A stretch of 40,910 nt of DNA from a virus. Below the pieces are notes generated by a model. The model saw only the letters and a program-made list of their open reading frames with translations. It did not search any database and had not been told where the DNA came from. This document shows positions 39,963 to 40,910 of this stretch, piece by piece. Both the position numbers and the translations under genes were made by a program. The DNA lies in the IMG/VR virus record IMGVR_UViG_3300042923_001574, positions 1-40,910 of that record. One strand, written 5' to 3'. Every line of letters begins with the position of its first letter. Within the stretch, counting starts at the first letter, position 1.

Positions 39963-40910
39963 ATGCCCAACTTCATCGCCTCCGGCACGGTCACCGTGAC
40001 GGCGGGGCAAACCCTCGTGACCTTCGAAGACGTGCTGTTGACCGAGGCGCGCGCGGGCGACACGCTGGAGCTCTATGGGGCCAACAAGGGCCGCTACACG
40101 CTGGCCTCGATCGGCGGCGACCTCGTCTCGGCGCAGTTCACAGTGCCCTTCGAGGGCGTGACGCAGGCGGATGCGCCCTACACGATCCGCTACGACTCGC
40201 TGCAGCGCGTGCCGCCGCTGGAACTGGCGGACCAGTTGCGCCGCATGCGCGACCAGATCCGGATATTCGAGCGCACGGCGCCGCTCTATCGGGTGCAGAG
40301 CCTCGGCGCCAATGCCCCGCCGGGCGCGCCTGTTACCGGCGACATGTATGTCGTCGGCACGGTGCCGACCGGAGCCTGGGCTGGACAGGCCGGGAGCCTG
40401 GCTCAGTGGACCGGCTTGGTCTGGCAGTTCACGCCCGCCGAGCCGGGCTGGATGGTCTACAGCGCTGCCAATGGCAGGGTGTACTTTCGCGGTACCTCGG
40501 GGTGGCTCCCCTATATCGGGCCTTCGCCGTTCATCGAGACGTTCATGGACGACGTCAACGATGCCGCGGCGCGCACCACGCTCGGAGGCACGGCATTCCA
40601 AGCGCTGGGCACCTTGAATGGCGCCGCCGGGTCGTTCCCCCGCTTCACCGGCCCCGGTGGCGCTGATGCCGTCATGCAGGAGATCGTTGGCACCGTTTCG
40701 CAGAGCGGCGGCGTGCCGACTGGCGCCATTGTCGGGAGCGGCAGCAATGGCAACGGATTATGGACGCGATGGGCAGATGGCACGCAGATTTGCGAGCGCC
40801 GCCATGTTCGGTTTCCGGGCATCATAGCGGCCAACAACTACGTTTCCCTGGGTGCCTATACCTTCCCTGCCGCGTTCGCTGCTCCGCCGGTTGTCGCGAC
40901 TTCGTATGAC
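39963..40910 (+). CDS. Tail fibre protein, 3' end cut by the window edge
   Basis: At least 316 residues, open to the last base of the window. N-terminus PNFIASGTVTVTAGQTLVTF is a small beta domain (~1-80), then a helix (~85-105) and a DUF2793-like module (~115-185; VTGDMYVVGTVPTGAWAGQA, then PAEPGWMVYSAANGRVYFRG). Next is a linker and a Gly/Ser-rich part, then the fibre-tip start (RWADGTQICERRHVRFPGI...). It forms the host-binding fibre. The start has GAGG upstream. Confidence 0.85.
   Translation, partial: MPNFIASGTVTVTAGQTLVTFEDVLLTEARAGDTLELYGANKGRYTLASIGGDLVSAQFTVPFEGVTQADAPYTIRYDSLQRVPPLELADQLRRMRDQIRIFERTAPLYRVQSLGANAPPGAPVTGDMYVVGTVPTGAWAGQAGSLAQWTGLVWQFTPAEPGWMVYSAANGRVYFRGTSGWLPYIGPSPFIETFMDDVNDAAARTTLGGTAFQALGTLNGAAGSFPRFTGPGGADAVMQEIVGTVSQSGGVPTGAIVGSGSNGNGLWTRWADGTQICERRHVRFPGIIAANNYVSLGAYTFPAAFAAPPVVATSYD

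Overview
The window is GC-rich DNA that reads as an alphaproteobacterium, probably a Hyphomicrobiales/Xanthobacteraceae-type host. This is inferred from codon use and gene families; nothing here fixes the species. It contains a short piece of host chromosome (1-2849) followed by the left ~38 kb of a lambdoid, siphovirus-type prophage (from 2850 to beyond the right edge). The host part, all on the minus strand, carries a small secreted Tyr/Pro-rich protein, a nucleoside 2-deoxyribosyltransferase-like protein with a C-terminal membrane helix, and a succinate/acetate CoA-transferase.

The junction is the 3' half of a tRNA-Arg(UCU) gene (2850-2898). This is a classic tRNA attachment site, and the integrase stop codon lies in its anticodon loop. 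The intact tRNA is expected at the other prophage end, outside the window.

The prophage has lambda-like logic. A LexA/CI-type S24 repressor (minus) sits opposite a small Cro-like gene (plus). Four related 15-bp operators lie in two pairs: one between repressor and cro, one ahead of the leftward operon. The leftward operon (12649 to 2888) is tightly packed, often with ATGA/GTGA overlaps. It encodes hypothetical proteins, an HD-domain protein, a DUF2303 protein, a TerB-like protein, a complete DNA polymerase sliding clamp (DnaN), a DUF5131 (Gp37/Gp68) protein, a small membrane protein, ASCH and DUF4031 proteins, SSB, an excisionase-like HTH protein and the integrase. The rightward early operon encodes Cro, a CII-like regulator, an HTH protein, two DNA methyltransferase-like proteins, a CHC2/Toprim primase and a D5/P4-type helicase. 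Two opposite-strand insertions interrupt it: a two-helix membrane protein and a BrnT/BrnA toxin-antitoxin pair. Between the helicase and the next gene is a dense array of GGGAGGAT octamers in both orientations, plus one DnaA-box match. It is a good candidate for the phage replication origin.

The late region (22535 to the right edge, plus strand) runs terminase, gpW-like joiner, portal, prohead protease/major capsid fusion, DUF2190, FII-like adaptor, tail proteins, a tail-chaperone pair with an A-AAA-AAC -1 frameshift site, tape measure, DUF1833, an NlpC-like tail hydrolase, a TipJ/gpJ-like hub, an unrecognised distal protein and a tail fibre cut by the window edge. The most striking anomaly is the terminase. 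A Nu1-like small subunit is fused in frame to the C-terminal nuclease part of a GpA-type large subunit, and the ATPase motor domain is missing. No lysis cassette, complete tRNA, IS element or CRISPR array was seen.
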